Of a stretch of DNA of 10,945 bases, positions 1-7,741 are shown piece after piece (position 1 is the first letter of the stretch; each line of letters starts with the position of its first letter). The stretch covers positions 1-10,945 of the forward strand of contig JAIXZF010000176.1 in assembly GCA_027489835.1 (NCBI GenBank), in the 5' to 3' direction. A program made the translations under genes and the position numbers. The notes below the pieces were generated by a model. It saw nothing but the letters and a program-made list of their open reading frames with translations, was not told where the DNA came from and ran no database searches. Source of the DNA: Hyphomicrobiales bacterium. Lineage in GTDB: Bacteria; Pseudomonadota; Alphaproteobacteria; Rhizobiales; Beijerinckiaceae.

Positions 1-210
1 CGCGGCACAACCGTCGTCATCGTGACGCACAAGACGGGACAGCTCGTCCTCACCGATTCCATCCTGCTGATGCACGAGGGCCAGATCGTACGTTATGGCC
101 CGACCGCCCAGATGCTTCCGCAGATTCTCGGGCCGCAGGGCACGACCGGCGAAGCGCAGTTCCTGCAAACCCAAACCCGATCCCTGGAGACACGCCATGC
201 GGCCAGCTGA
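1..210 (+). CDS. Type I secretion system ABC ATPase/permease, C-terminal end only (PrtD/HlyB-like)
   Basis: The reading frame is open from the first base of the window and ends at TGA 208-210, so only the last 69 residues are present. They begin with RGTTVVIVTHKTG, which is the switch (H-loop) segment of an ABC ATPase with its histidine in VTH. The strand ILLMHEGQIVRYGP and the usual helical tail follow. Walker A, signature and Walker B lie upstream of the window. The assignment to type I secretion comes from the next gene, an HlyD-family adaptor whose start overlaps this stop by 14 bases, an arrangement typical of PrtD/PrtE or PrsD/PrsE pairs. In such systems the ATPase dimer in the inner membrane drives export of RTX-type proteins straight to the outside. 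The exported substrate is not in the window. An ABC half-transporter of other specificity is possible but less likely. Confidence 0.85.
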   Translation, partial: RGTTVVIVTHKTGQLVLTDSILLMHEGQIVRYGPTAQMLPQILGPQGTTGEAQFLQTQTRSLETRHAAS

Positions 211-1639
211 ACCCAAGGGCCCACTGTTCGCCGGCGCCGCGCGGCGTGCCGCAGCCAGCCGCCTGCCCGCCGCTGCGGGCGAGGCAAAGCCCCATGCGGC
301 CGCCCCTGCGGGCCTCAAAGCCATCGGCCCTGCCAAGGGCCTGGAGGCCGAGAGGCCAAGCAACGACTGGGGCAGCCCGATCAAGGCCGGCTTCGGGCTG
401 ATCGGGCTGTCAGTGCTGATGTGCGCCGGTTGGGCGGGGACCGCGAAGCTCGATGCCGCGGTCATGGCGGAAGGGCGGGTCTCGGTCGAGTCCGAACGCA
501 AGGCCGTACAGCATTTCGAGGGCGGTATCGTTGGTTCGATCCTCGCACGGGACGGGGACAGGGTCGCCGAAGGCCAGGTCGTCATGCGCATCGACCCGAC
601 GCAGGCGCAGGCCTCGTCCGACATGGTTCGGCTCCAGATCGCGGGGCTCCTGGCGGAGGAGGCCCGGCTTCTGGCCGAGATCGAGAGGCGCGCGGAGATC
701 GCCTTCCCGCCGGAGATCGCAACCTCGCAGGATCCCTCCGTCATCCGCATGATGCAGGACCAGCAGCGCCAGTTCGCCGACCGGCAGCGCGCGCGCGCCG
801 GCGAGATCGGCATCCTCGAGCGCCGCGTCGCCCAGCTCGAGGACCAGAAGCGCGGCGCAGCGGCCCAGCGCGAGTCGGCCGAAAGCCAGGCCCTGTCCTT
901 CCAGGCGGAAATGGAGCGGCTCAAGCCGCTGGTGGCGCGAGGCGCGATCGCGGGCAACAGGTTCAGCGCGCTCGAGCGCGAAAGCATTGCCCAGACCGGA
1001 CGGATCGGGGCCCTGGTCTCGGACGAGGCGCGGCTGGCGGAAAACATCGCCGAAGCCCGGCTGCAGATTTCCCAGCTGGGCTACAAGTTCGCCGAGGAGG
1101 CGATCGCCCGGATGTCGGAAGCCCGGCAGAAGCTTTCGGAAGCGCGGGAACGCGAGAAGGTCTCGGGCAACATCCTGGCGCGCGCCGAGATCAGGGCGCC
1201 GCGCGCCGGCCGCATCGTCGGCAGCCGGATCCACACGCTGGGCGCCGTGGTCAGGCAGGGCGAGACCATCATGGAGATCGTGCCGGAAGATGACGTGCTC
1301 GTCGTGACGGCGCGGGTCTCGCCGCTCGACATCATCCATGTCCAGCCTGGCATGGCCGCCGAGGTCAGGCTCCCCGCCTTCAAGGCGCGGACCACGCCGA
1401 TCGCGCTCGGTGAGGTGGTGCAGGTCGGGGCGGACGCGCTGCGCGACGAGGCCACAAGGTCAAGCTACTACGACATGAAGGTCTCGGTGCGGGTCGCGTC
1501 CTTCCCCGAGCGGGTGCGCGAGCAGCTGAGGCCGGGCATGACGGCCGAGGTGGTGGTGGCGACGGGCGAGCGGACCGTGCTGGCCTATCTCGTGCAGCCG
1601 ATGGCGGACGCGATGCGCAAGGGCATGCGCGAGCGCTGA
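197..1639 (+). CDS. HlyD-family type I secretion periplasmic adaptor (membrane fusion protein)
   Basis: This 480-residue protein links the inner-membrane ABC exporter to a TolC-like outer-membrane channel. The order is: an Ala/Pro-rich cytoplasmic tail (about residues 1-60), one membrane helix (about 62-80), a lipoyl-like half-motif with the family's HFEGGIV and GDRVAEGQVV signatures (about 106-130), a long Glu/Arg/Gln-rich coiled-coil hairpin (about 136-350), the second lipoyl half with RAEIRAPRAGRI, and a beta-barrel ending in LRPGMTAEVVVATGE near residue 460. The tail VLAYLVQPM is typical of the family. ATG 197 is chosen because GGAGA stands 7-8 bases upstream and the start overlaps the ATPase gene by 14 bases. 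An ATG at 95 is in frame but would bury 100 more bases in that gene. The cytoplasmic tail looks longer than in many family members. The gene ends 41 bases before a convergent gene, with no obvious terminator between them. Confidence 0.93.
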   Translation: MRPAEPKGPLFAGAARRAAASRLPAAAGEAKPHAAAPAGLKAIGPAKGLEAERPSNDWGSPIKAGFGLIGLSVLMCAGWAGTAKLDAAVMAEGRVSVESERKAVQHFEGGIVGSILARDGDRVAEGQVVMRIDPTQAQASSDMVRLQIAGLLAEEARLLAEIERRAEIAFPPEIATSQDPSVIRMMQDQQRQFADRQRARAGEIGILERRVAQLEDQKRGAAAQRESAESQALSFQAEMERLKPLVARGAIAGNRFSALERESIAQTGRIGALVSDEARLAENIAEARLQISQLGYKFAEEAIARMSEARQKLSEAREREKVSGNILARAEIRAPRAGRIVGSRIHTLGAVVRQGETIMEIVPEDDVLVVTARVSPLDIIHVQPGMAAEVRLPAFKARTTPIALGEVVQVGADALRDEATRSSYYDMKVSVRVASFPERVREQLRPGMTAEVVVATGERTVLAYLVQPMADAMRKGMRER

Positions 1640-1680
1640 AGGGGGTCTGGCCCACGGACGAGGAGCTAACGCGCGCCGGT

Positions 1681-2502
1681 TCAGAAGGCGTTGTCGCCGC
1701 GGAAGTGCCAGGCCGTCCGCGCGAGGATCCTGACGTCGTTGCCGAAGGCCCAGCCCGCGATATAGGCGCGGTCGCGCAGCACGCGGGCATTGATCTTCTC
1801 GAAGGTATCGGTGGGGCCCCGCAGGCCGCTGATCTGGGCGAGCCCGGTGATGCCGGGCTTCACGGCGTAGCGGTCCACATAGTTCGGCACCGTGCGCAGA
1901 TACTGCAAGTCCATCTCGATGGCGTGCGGCCTCGGCCCGATGAGCGACATGTGGCCCATCAGCACGTTGATGAGCTGCGGCAGTTCATCGATGCTGGCGG
2001 CGCGCAGAACGCGCCCGACCCGCGTGACGCGGTCGTCGTTGCGGGTCGCCTGGATGAAGCCCTGCGCGTCGCTGGCCGTGCGCATGCTGCGGAACTTCAG
2101 CATGGTGAACCGCCTGAGGTCCACGCCGTGGCGCTGCTGGCGGTAGAAGACCGGCCCCCGGCTGTCGAGCTTGATCAGCAGCGCGACCATGACGAACAGC
2201 GGCGACAGAATGATCAGTCCGACCAGCGAGCCCGCAATGTCGACGCCGCGCTTCATGGCCGACTGGCGGCAGCGCAGAGCGCCGCGCACCAGACGCATGC
2301 GCGCGGGTCCGAGCAGGTCGGGCATCTCGGCGGAGGGAGCCGCGGCGTCGGAGCCGGTGTCGGGCGCTTCGGCGGGCAACACATGCCTGATGGCCCCGCC
2401 TCGGTCAGCCCGGAGCCAGAGTCGTGCATCGTGGCGAAGCGTAGCGGGAGCAGTATGGCGCGAATCGTCGAGCCGAGCATCTTTCAGCTTCAAAGCAGGC
2501 AT
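1681..2502 (-). CDS. Polyprenyl-phosphate sugar-1-phosphate transferase (bacterial sugar transferase; ExoY/PglC-like)
   Basis: This 273-residue protein probably moves a sugar-1-phosphate from a nucleotide sugar to undecaprenyl phosphate on the cytoplasmic face of the inner membrane, the first step of exopolysaccharide or other glycan assembly. The catalytic core starts with KRGVDIAG near residue 84. A re-entrant membrane helix (about 87-110) follows, with the conserved Ser-Pro break at 100-101, then GPVFYRQQRHG, FTMLKFRSM, RVTRVGRVLR, the catalytic Asp-Glu pair in ASIDELPQL (D172, E173), MSLIGPRP (185-192) and KPGITGLAQISG. The first 80 residues are variable and show no domain. The four-helix N-terminal domain of WcaJ/WbaP is absent, so this is the short, monotopic type. 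The ATG at 2502 fits a candidate promoter about 40 bases upstream. The Shine-Dalgarno sequence is weak (GAG-type). The sugar cannot be told from sequence, and no repeat-unit cluster is visible. Confidence 0.93.
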   Translation of the reverse strand: MPALKLKDARLDDSRHTAPATLRHDARLWLRADRGGAIRHVLPAEAPDTGSDAAAPSAEMPDLLGPARMRLVRGALRCRQSAMKRGVDIAGSLVGLIILSPLFVMVALLIKLDSRGPVFYRQQRHGVDLRRFTMLKFRSMRTASDAQGFIQATRNDDRVTRVGRVLRAASIDELPQLINVLMGHMSLIGPRPHAIEMDLQYLRTVPNYVDRYAVKPGITGLAQISGLRGPTDTFEKINARVLRDRAYIAGWAFGNDVRILARTAWHFRGDNAF

Positions 2503-2533
2503 CTCAAATCTCGCAGTGAAAATGATTCAAATT

Positions 2534-2549
2534 TTAATATAGACATTAA
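2534..2549. repeat. Inverted repeat TTAAT-N6-ATTAA at the sugar transferase promoter
   Basis: TTAAT at 2534-2538 and its exact complement ATTAA at 2545-2549 are separated by six bases. The repeat abuts or overlaps the candidate -10 box and spans the predicted transcription start, a position where a bound protein would repress. Five-base AT-only arms can arise by chance in AT-rich DNA, so an operator role is only a suggestion. Confidence 0.3.
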
Positions 2550-2575
2550 CTATATCGTTCTCTCAATTGCGTCAA
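2542..2575 (-). promoter_or_regulatory. Candidate sigma70 promoter of the sugar transferase gene
   Basis: Read on the minus strand, TTGACG (2575-2570) is a five-of-six match to the -35 box. TATAGT (2554-2549) is a five-of-six match to the -10 box after a short 15-base spacer. Alternatively TAGTTA (2552-2547) gives a 17-base spacer but a poorer box. Transcription would start near 2542, leaving a leader of about 40 bases before ATG 2502. It sits in the only AT-rich tract of the window. This is a by-eye match, so confidence is moderate. Confidence 0.5.
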
Positions 2576-2827
2576 GCGACTCCTTCGATTTCGCGTACAT
2601 TCACGACAAAGCTCAATCTGCTTCTCGATAGGAAAGAAGAACGCTGTGACGATTATGATTTAATCAGAAGAAGGAAAATATACTTTGGCTTGGGGAAGGA
2701 CCGGGCCTGCGGACCGACGTAGTCGCCGCATCCGCAATGTTCGTGAGATGCCTTCGCTGCTGTGCACTGCAACACGATGCCCGGCCATTGGTTCCGCGAT
2801 ACAAAGTTTTCGCCATGAATCGAGCAC

Positions 2828-2869
2828 AAAAAAATCCGTCGCCCGCCATGGGTGGAGGCACGCGACGGA
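2828..2869 (-). terminator. Rho-independent terminator downstream of qor
   Basis: A perfect 8-base stem pairs TCCGTCGC (2835-2842) with GCGACGGA (2862-2869). The 19-base loop can itself form a short GCC/GGC inner pairing. Seven A residues at 2828-2834 on the plus strand become a run of seven U right after the stem in a minus-strand transcript. It lies 47 bases past the qor stop codon, so it ends the qor transcript and possibly the transporter transcript upstream of it. Confidence 0.85.
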
Positions 2870-2915
2870 GGTGGTTCGTTAACGGCCGAGGGCGGGAGGC
2901 AACGCCCCTTCGGCA

Positions 2916-3893
2916 TCAGGGGATGAGGACGACCGAGCCCGTGGTCTTGCGGCTCTGCAGGTCGGCATGGGCCTGGGTAGCGTCCTTGAGCCTGTACTCC
3001 GCCGGCTTCTGCACCTTGACCGCGCCGGAGAGCACGACCTTGAACAGGTCGCGCGCATTGGCGACGAGTTCCGGCCGCGTCGCGGTGTACTGGAACAGGG
3101 TCGGACGGGTCAGGAAGGCCGATTTGGCGCCGAGCGCCGCGGGGGCGATCGCGTCCGGCGGGCCGGATGCCGAGCCGAAGGAGACGAGGTAGCCGCGCAT
3201 GGCGAGGCTGTCGAGCGACTTCAGGAAGGTGTCCTTGCCGACGCCGTCATAGGCCACGGCCACGCCCTTGCCGCCGGTGAGCTCCTTCACGCGGGCGACG
3301 AAATCGCCCTCGCTGTAGATCAGCACGTGCTCGCAGCCATTGCGCTTGGCGAGGCGGGCCTTCTCCTCCGACGAGACGAGGCCGATGACATGGCAGCCCA
3401 GATGCTTCGCCCACTGGCAGAGCAGCAGGCCGACGCCGCCGGCCGCCGAGTGGACCAGGATCCAGTCGCCCTTCTTGGCCTTGTAGGTCTGCTTCAGGAG
3501 GTAACGGGCGGTCATGCCCTGCAGCATGATGGCGGCCCCGACCTTGTCGGAGATGCCTTCAGGCAGCTTGACCATGTTGGCAGCAGGCACGATACGCTGC
3601 TCGACATAGGCGCCGGGCTTGGGAATCGAGGCGTAGGCGACGCGCTCGCCCTTGCGGAAACCGGTGACGCCGGGCCCGAGGGCCTCGACGACGCCGGCCG
3701 CTTCCATGCCCAGCGTTGCGGGCATCTCGGCCATCGGATAGGCGCCGGAGCGATGGTAGATGTCGATGAAGTTGACGCCGATGGCGGTGTGTCGGATCAG
3801 CAGCTGGCCTTCGCCGGGCTGGCCGACCTCGACATCCTCGTAGACCATCGCCTCCGGGCCGCCGGGCTTGTGGATGCGGACTGCCTTGACCAT
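2916..3893 (-). CDS. qor: NADPH:quinone oxidoreductase (zinc-free MDR family)
   Basis: This 325-residue cytosolic enzyme is close in length and in sequence along its whole course to E. coli Qor, which reduces quinones with NADPH. Recognisable blocks are an N-terminal GroES-like domain with GVNFIDIYHRSGAYP (39-53) and GMEAAGVVEALGPGV (62-76), then a Rossmann domain with the nucleotide motif AAGGVG (150-155) and CQWAKHLG, then YDGVGKDTF, LVSFGSASG, LTRP and the C-terminal SVVLIP. The zinc-ligand pattern of alcohol dehydrogenases is absent. ATG 3893 is used because homology starts there and AGGA stands about 9 bases upstream. The frame stays open to 4193, but that extension runs into the ATPase gene and has no family resemblance. 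The gene lies 161 bases downstream of the ABC operon on the same strand and ends at a strong terminator. No promoter of its own is evident, so it may be read through from the transporter. Confidence 0.93.
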   Translation of the reverse strand: MVKAVRIHKPGGPEAMVYEDVEVGQPGEGQLLIRHTAIGVNFIDIYHRSGAYPMAEMPATLGMEAAGVVEALGPGVTGFRKGERVAYASIPKPGAYVEQRIVPAANMVKLPEGISDKVGAAIMLQGMTARYLLKQTYKAKKGDWILVHSAAGGVGLLLCQWAKHLGCHVIGLVSSEEKARLAKRNGCEHVLIYSEGDFVARVKELTGGKGVAVAYDGVGKDTFLKSLDSLAMRGYLVSFGSASGPPDAIAPAALGAKSAFLTRPTLFQYTATRPELVANARDLFKVVLSGAVKVQKPAEYRLKDATQAHADLQSRKTTGSVVLIP

Positions 3894-4054
3894 TTCGCGT
3901 CGTCCTTCGGTTGGGCGCGTCCGGTCTGTCCGCGAGGCGCCATGCAGGGATCGGGACGCGGCCATAGCCGGCCCCCCGCCGACAGATAGAGCGCTTCGCT
4001 GCCGGAGGGAACCGCAGGCTGCGCAGGGCGGGCGCGACCCCCCGGGCTCCCCTG

Positions 4055-4810
4055 TCACGCCCCGCGTCGAAAGCCCACGCTGGCGACGAGAAGCTGCCGG
4101 GCGTACTCCGTCTCGGGGTTGCGGGCCGCCAGCGTGGCGCGGGTCATCTCCTCCACGCCGCGGCCATGCTGCATGACCATCAGCCGCTCGCACATATGCG
4201 CGACGACCGCGAGATCGTGGCTGACGAGGATGTAGGTGAGGCCGCGCTCGCGCCTGAGCGCCTGCAGCAGGTTGAGCACCTCGGCCTGGATCGAGACGTC
4301 GAGGGCCGAGGTCGGCTCGTCGAGCAGCAGGATCGTCGGCTCAAGCACGAGGGCGCGGGCGATAGCGACGCGCTGGCGCTGGCCGCCCGAAAGCTGGTGG
4401 GGAAAGCGGAAGCGGAAGGAGGCGGGCAGGCCGACCTCCGACAGCGCCCGCGCGATGCGCGCATCGGCGCCCGCGATGCCGTGGATGGCGAGCGGCTCCG
4501 ACAGCGCGTCGTCCACGGTCATCTTCGGGTGCAGGCTGCCATAGGGGTCCTGGAACACCATCTGAACGGCGCGGTGGAAGGCCTTGCCGCGCTGCTTGGG
4601 TTGGCGCTCGCCCAGGATGTCGATCTCGCCCGACCATTCGCGGTTGAGGCCGGCCAGCACGCGCAGGACCGTGGACTTGCCTGAGCCGGACTCGCCGACG
4701 ATGCCGTAGCTCTCGCCCTTCCGGACCGAGAAGCCGAGATCGCGGACCACATGGGAGTCCCCGAAGCGGACATCCAGATGGCTCACCTCGATGGCGACGG
4801 GCTCGCTCAT
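4055..4810 (-). CDS. Peptide/nickel-type ABC importer, ATP-binding subunit F (DppF-like, short form)
   Basis: This 251-residue cytoplasmic ATPase is one of the two that energise the importer. All motifs are intact: Walker A GESGSGKST (39-47), Q-loop glutamine in VFQDPYGSLHP (Q87), signature LSGGQRQR (140-147), Walker B ILLLDEPTSALD (160-171) and the switch histidine in LVSHDL (H198). The FQDPYGSLHP segment is characteristic of the DppF/OppF branch. At 251 residues it is closer to NikD/NikE than to DppF/OppF (over 300). It stops after NPETEYARQLL without an extended oligopeptide-type C-terminal region. The start ATG overlaps the stop of the preceding ATPase gene as ATGA, which indicates translational coupling. 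It is the last gene of the transporter block, with 161 bases to qor and no clear terminator in between. Confidence 0.92.
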   Translation of the reverse strand: MSEPVAIEVSHLDVRFGDSHVVRDLGFSVRKGESYGIVGESGSGKSTVLRVLAGLNREWSGEIDILGERQPKQRGKAFHRAVQMVFQDPYGSLHPKMTVDDALSEPLAIHGIAGADARIARALSEVGLPASFRFRFPHQLSGGQRQRVAIARALVLEPTILLLDEPTSALDVSIQAEVLNLLQALRRERGLTYILVSHDLAVVAHMCERLMVMQHGRGVEEMTRATLAARNPETEYARQLLVASVGFRRGA

Positions 4811-5673
4811 CGCATCCAGCCCGGATCGCGCGTCAATGTGGCGAGCCTGTCTTTCGGCCGGTCGAGCTCGGGCAGGCAGCCGAGCAGGCCGAGCGTGTAG
4901 GGATGCCGGCGCGAGGCGGCGGCCGGGTCCGCCAGCTCGGCGGCGGGCATCGTCTCCATGGCCTTGCCGCCATACATGACCACCACCCGGTCGCAGAAGG
5001 ACTGCACGAGGCGAAGGTCATGGCTGATGAAGATGAGCCCCATGCCGCGGCTGACGACGAGGTCGTCGAGGATCTTCAGCACCTGGAGCTGCACGGTCAC
5101 GTCGAGGGCGGAGGTCGGCTCGTCGGCGATCAGGATGTCCGGCTCGGCGATCAGCATCATCGCGATCATGACGCGCTGGCCCATACCGCCCGAGACCTCA
5201 TGGGGGTAGAGATCGAAGACGCGCGCCGGCTCGCGGATCTGCACGGCCTCGAGCATGGCGAGGCTGCGCTCGCGCGCCTCGCGGCGGCTCGCGCTGTGGT
5301 GCACGCGGTAGGCCTCGGCGATCTGGTCGCCCACGGTCATGACCGGGTTCAGCGAGAATTTCGGGTCCTGCATCACCATCGAGATGCGGCGCCCGCGCAA
5401 TTTGCGGCGCTCGGCGCGCGGCATGGCGAGGAGGTCGCGGCCCCGGTAGAGCATGCGGTCGGCCGTCACCACGCCGGGATAGGGGATGAGGTCGAGGATG
5501 GCCCGCCCGGTCATCGACTTGCCGGAGCCGGATTCGCCGACGATGCCCAGCCGCTCGCGGCCCAGCGTGAAGGACAGCCCGCGCACGGCATGGACCACGC
5601 CCGTTGGCGTGTGGAAGTCCACCTTGAGGTTGTCGACCTCCAGCAGCGGCGGCTCGCTCGCGCTGGCGTTCAT
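4807..5673 (-). CDS. Peptide/nickel-type ABC importer, ATP-binding subunit D (DppD-like)
   Basis: This 288-residue cytoplasmic ATPase pairs with subunit F. It shows Walker A GESGSGKS (46-53), the Q-loop MQDPKFSLNPVMTVGDQI (Q102), a signature VSGGMGQRVMIAMML (160-174) where the family usually has SGGMRQRV, Walker B ILIADEPTSALD (180-191) and H218 in FISHDL. Near the end, RHPYTLGLLGCLPEL (256-270) is the oligopeptide-transporter HPY-type motif. The protein is shorter than typical DppD but complete. ATG 5673 overlaps the permease stop as ATGA, and its own stop overlaps the next start as ATGA, so it is tightly coupled on both sides. A longer frame upstream runs antisense-like through the permease gene and is not used. 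Confidence 0.93.
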   Translation of the reverse strand: MNASASEPPLLEVDNLKVDFHTPTGVVHAVRGLSFTLGRERLGIVGESGSGKSMTGRAILDLIPYPGVVTADRMLYRGRDLLAMPRAERRKLRGRRISMVMQDPKFSLNPVMTVGDQIAEAYRVHHSASRREARERSLAMLEAVQIREPARVFDLYPHEVSGGMGQRVMIAMMLIAEPDILIADEPTSALDVTVQLQVLKILDDLVVSRGMGLIFISHDLRLVQSFCDRVVVMYGGKAMETMPAAELADPAAASRRHPYTLGLLGCLPELDRPKDRLATLTRDPGWMR

Positions 5674-6559
5674 TTGGAATCCATCACGTCGCGCAGCCCG
5701 TCGCCGAGCAGGTTGAAGCCCAGCGCCACGATGCAGATGGCGAGGCCGGGAAAGGTCGCCACCCACCACTGGTCGAAGATCTGCTCGCGGCCGGCGGAGA
5801 TCATCGCGCCCCATTCGGGCATGGGCGGCTGCGCGCCGAGGCCGAGGAAGCCGAGGCCCGCGGCGGTGAGGATGATGCCGGCCATGTCGAGCGTGGTCCT
5901 GACGATCAGCGAGGGCAGGCACATCGGCACGATGTGGCGCAGCACGATGCGCCAGGGCGAGGCGCCCTGCAGGCGTACGGAGGCGATGTAATCCGCGTTG
6001 CGGATCACCAGCGTCTCGGCGCGCGCGACGCGCGCATAGGGCGGCCAGGCGGTGAAGGCGATGGCGATGACGGCGTTCTCGAGGCCGGGGCCGAGCGCCG
6101 CGACGAAGGCGAGCGCCAGCACGAGGCGCGGGAAGGCGAGGAAGACGTCGGTGATGCGCATCAACGTCCGGTCCACCCAGCCGCCGAGATAGCCCGAGGC
6201 CGCGCCGATCATCAGCCCGAGCGGGCCGACCGTGACGACGACCAGCAGCACGATGAACAGCGTGACCCGCGCGCCGTGGACGATGCGGCTGAAGATGTCG
6301 CGCCCGAGCGAATCCGTGCCGAAATAGTTCGTGCCGGAGGGCGGCAGGAGGCGCTTGTCGAGGTTCTGGGCCAGCGGGTCGGCGGTGGCGATCAGCGGCG
6401 CGAAGGCGGCGATGAGCAGCAGCGCGACGACGATGACGAGCCCGGCGACGGCGAGCGGATTGCGCTTCAAAGCCAGCCATTGCCGCCAGGCCTGGCCAAG
6501 CCGCGCCTGACGCCGCGAGGCGGGCGCGTCGGTGGTGAGGTATTCGGTCCAGGTCGCCA

Positions 6560-6560
<1 letters not shown>
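5670..6560 (-). CDS. Peptide/nickel-type ABC importer, permease subunit C (DppC-like)
   Basis: This 296-residue inner-membrane protein forms half of the translocation channel. An N-terminal amphipathic stretch leads to the first membrane helix (about 37-58). The conserved periplasmic FGTDSLGRDIFSR (80-92) follows, then five more hydrophobic segments. The cytoplasmic EAA loop that docks on the ATPase is visible around 179-212 (ARAETLVIRNADYI and the following GASPWRIVLRHIVP). LGFLGLGAQPP and PEWGAMI near 236-254 are further DppC marks. ATG 6560 overlaps the stop of permease B by one base (TGATG). The stop overlaps the start of subunit D by four bases. Length and layout are normal for the family. 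Confidence 0.94.
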
Positions 6561-7642
<1,082 letters not shown>

Positions 7643-7689
7643 GATCTGGCCTGGGTTCGGAAAAACGTCATGGGTTCATCACGAGATGG

Positions 7690-7712
7690 CCCTCCCCGCG
7701 GCGCGGGAAGGG
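7690..7712 (-). promoter_or_regulatory. GC-rich hairpin between binding-protein and permease genes (mRNA processing or REP-like)
   Basis: Arms of ten bases (7690-7699 and 7703-7712) pair at nine positions with one mismatch around a three-base centre. No U run follows on the minus strand, so it is not a standard terminator. In many binding-protein-dependent operons a stable hairpin at this spot protects the 3' end of the binding-protein mRNA and gives more of it than of the permeases. That role is inferred here. It could also be a dispersed REP-type palindrome. Confidence 0.5.
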
Positions 7713-7741
7713 GTCTTGAGGGTCGAGGCCGCGGCGGGCGC

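Larger units (their letters stand above)
2503..2915. other. Gene-free intergenic region between the sugar transferase and qor
   Basis: This 413-base gap holds no credible gene. The part nearest the sugar transferase (about 2510-2700) is AT-rich and carries its candidate promoter and an inverted repeat. An 11-base perfect palindrome, TGATT-T-AATCA, lies at 2656-2666 with no gene clearly next to it. The middle (about 2700-2827) is of ordinary composition, and I see nothing in it. The end near qor holds that gene's terminator. Short open frames here on both strands (for example 2685-2882 plus) lack ribosome-binding sites and recognisable sequence. A small RNA cannot be excluded by eye. Confidence 0.6.

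Noticed and set aside
2653..2916. Minus-strand frame of 87 codons downstream of qor
   Set aside because: It contains the terminator stem and its U tract, and its sequence looks random. A gene reading through the terminator is unlikely.
2737..3192. Plus-strand frame of 151 codons starting in the intergenic gap and running opposite qor
   Set aside because: It crosses the qor terminator and qor itself, has no ribosome-binding site and resembles no family.
3894..4193. In-frame N-terminal extension of qor by 100 codons
   Set aside because: The extension overlaps the end of the ATPase F gene, and Qor homology plus a ribosome-binding site place the start at 3893.
4903..5991. Open frame of 362 codons on the plus strand opposite the ATPase D and permease C genes
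   Set aside because: Spans two well-supported minus-strand genes and shows only shadow composition rich in His, Arg and Ala.
7690..7712. Reading the hairpin after the binding-protein gene as a Rho-independent terminator
   Set aside because: No U tract follows the stem on the minus strand, and the permease and ATPase genes that must be expressed with it lie directly downstream.
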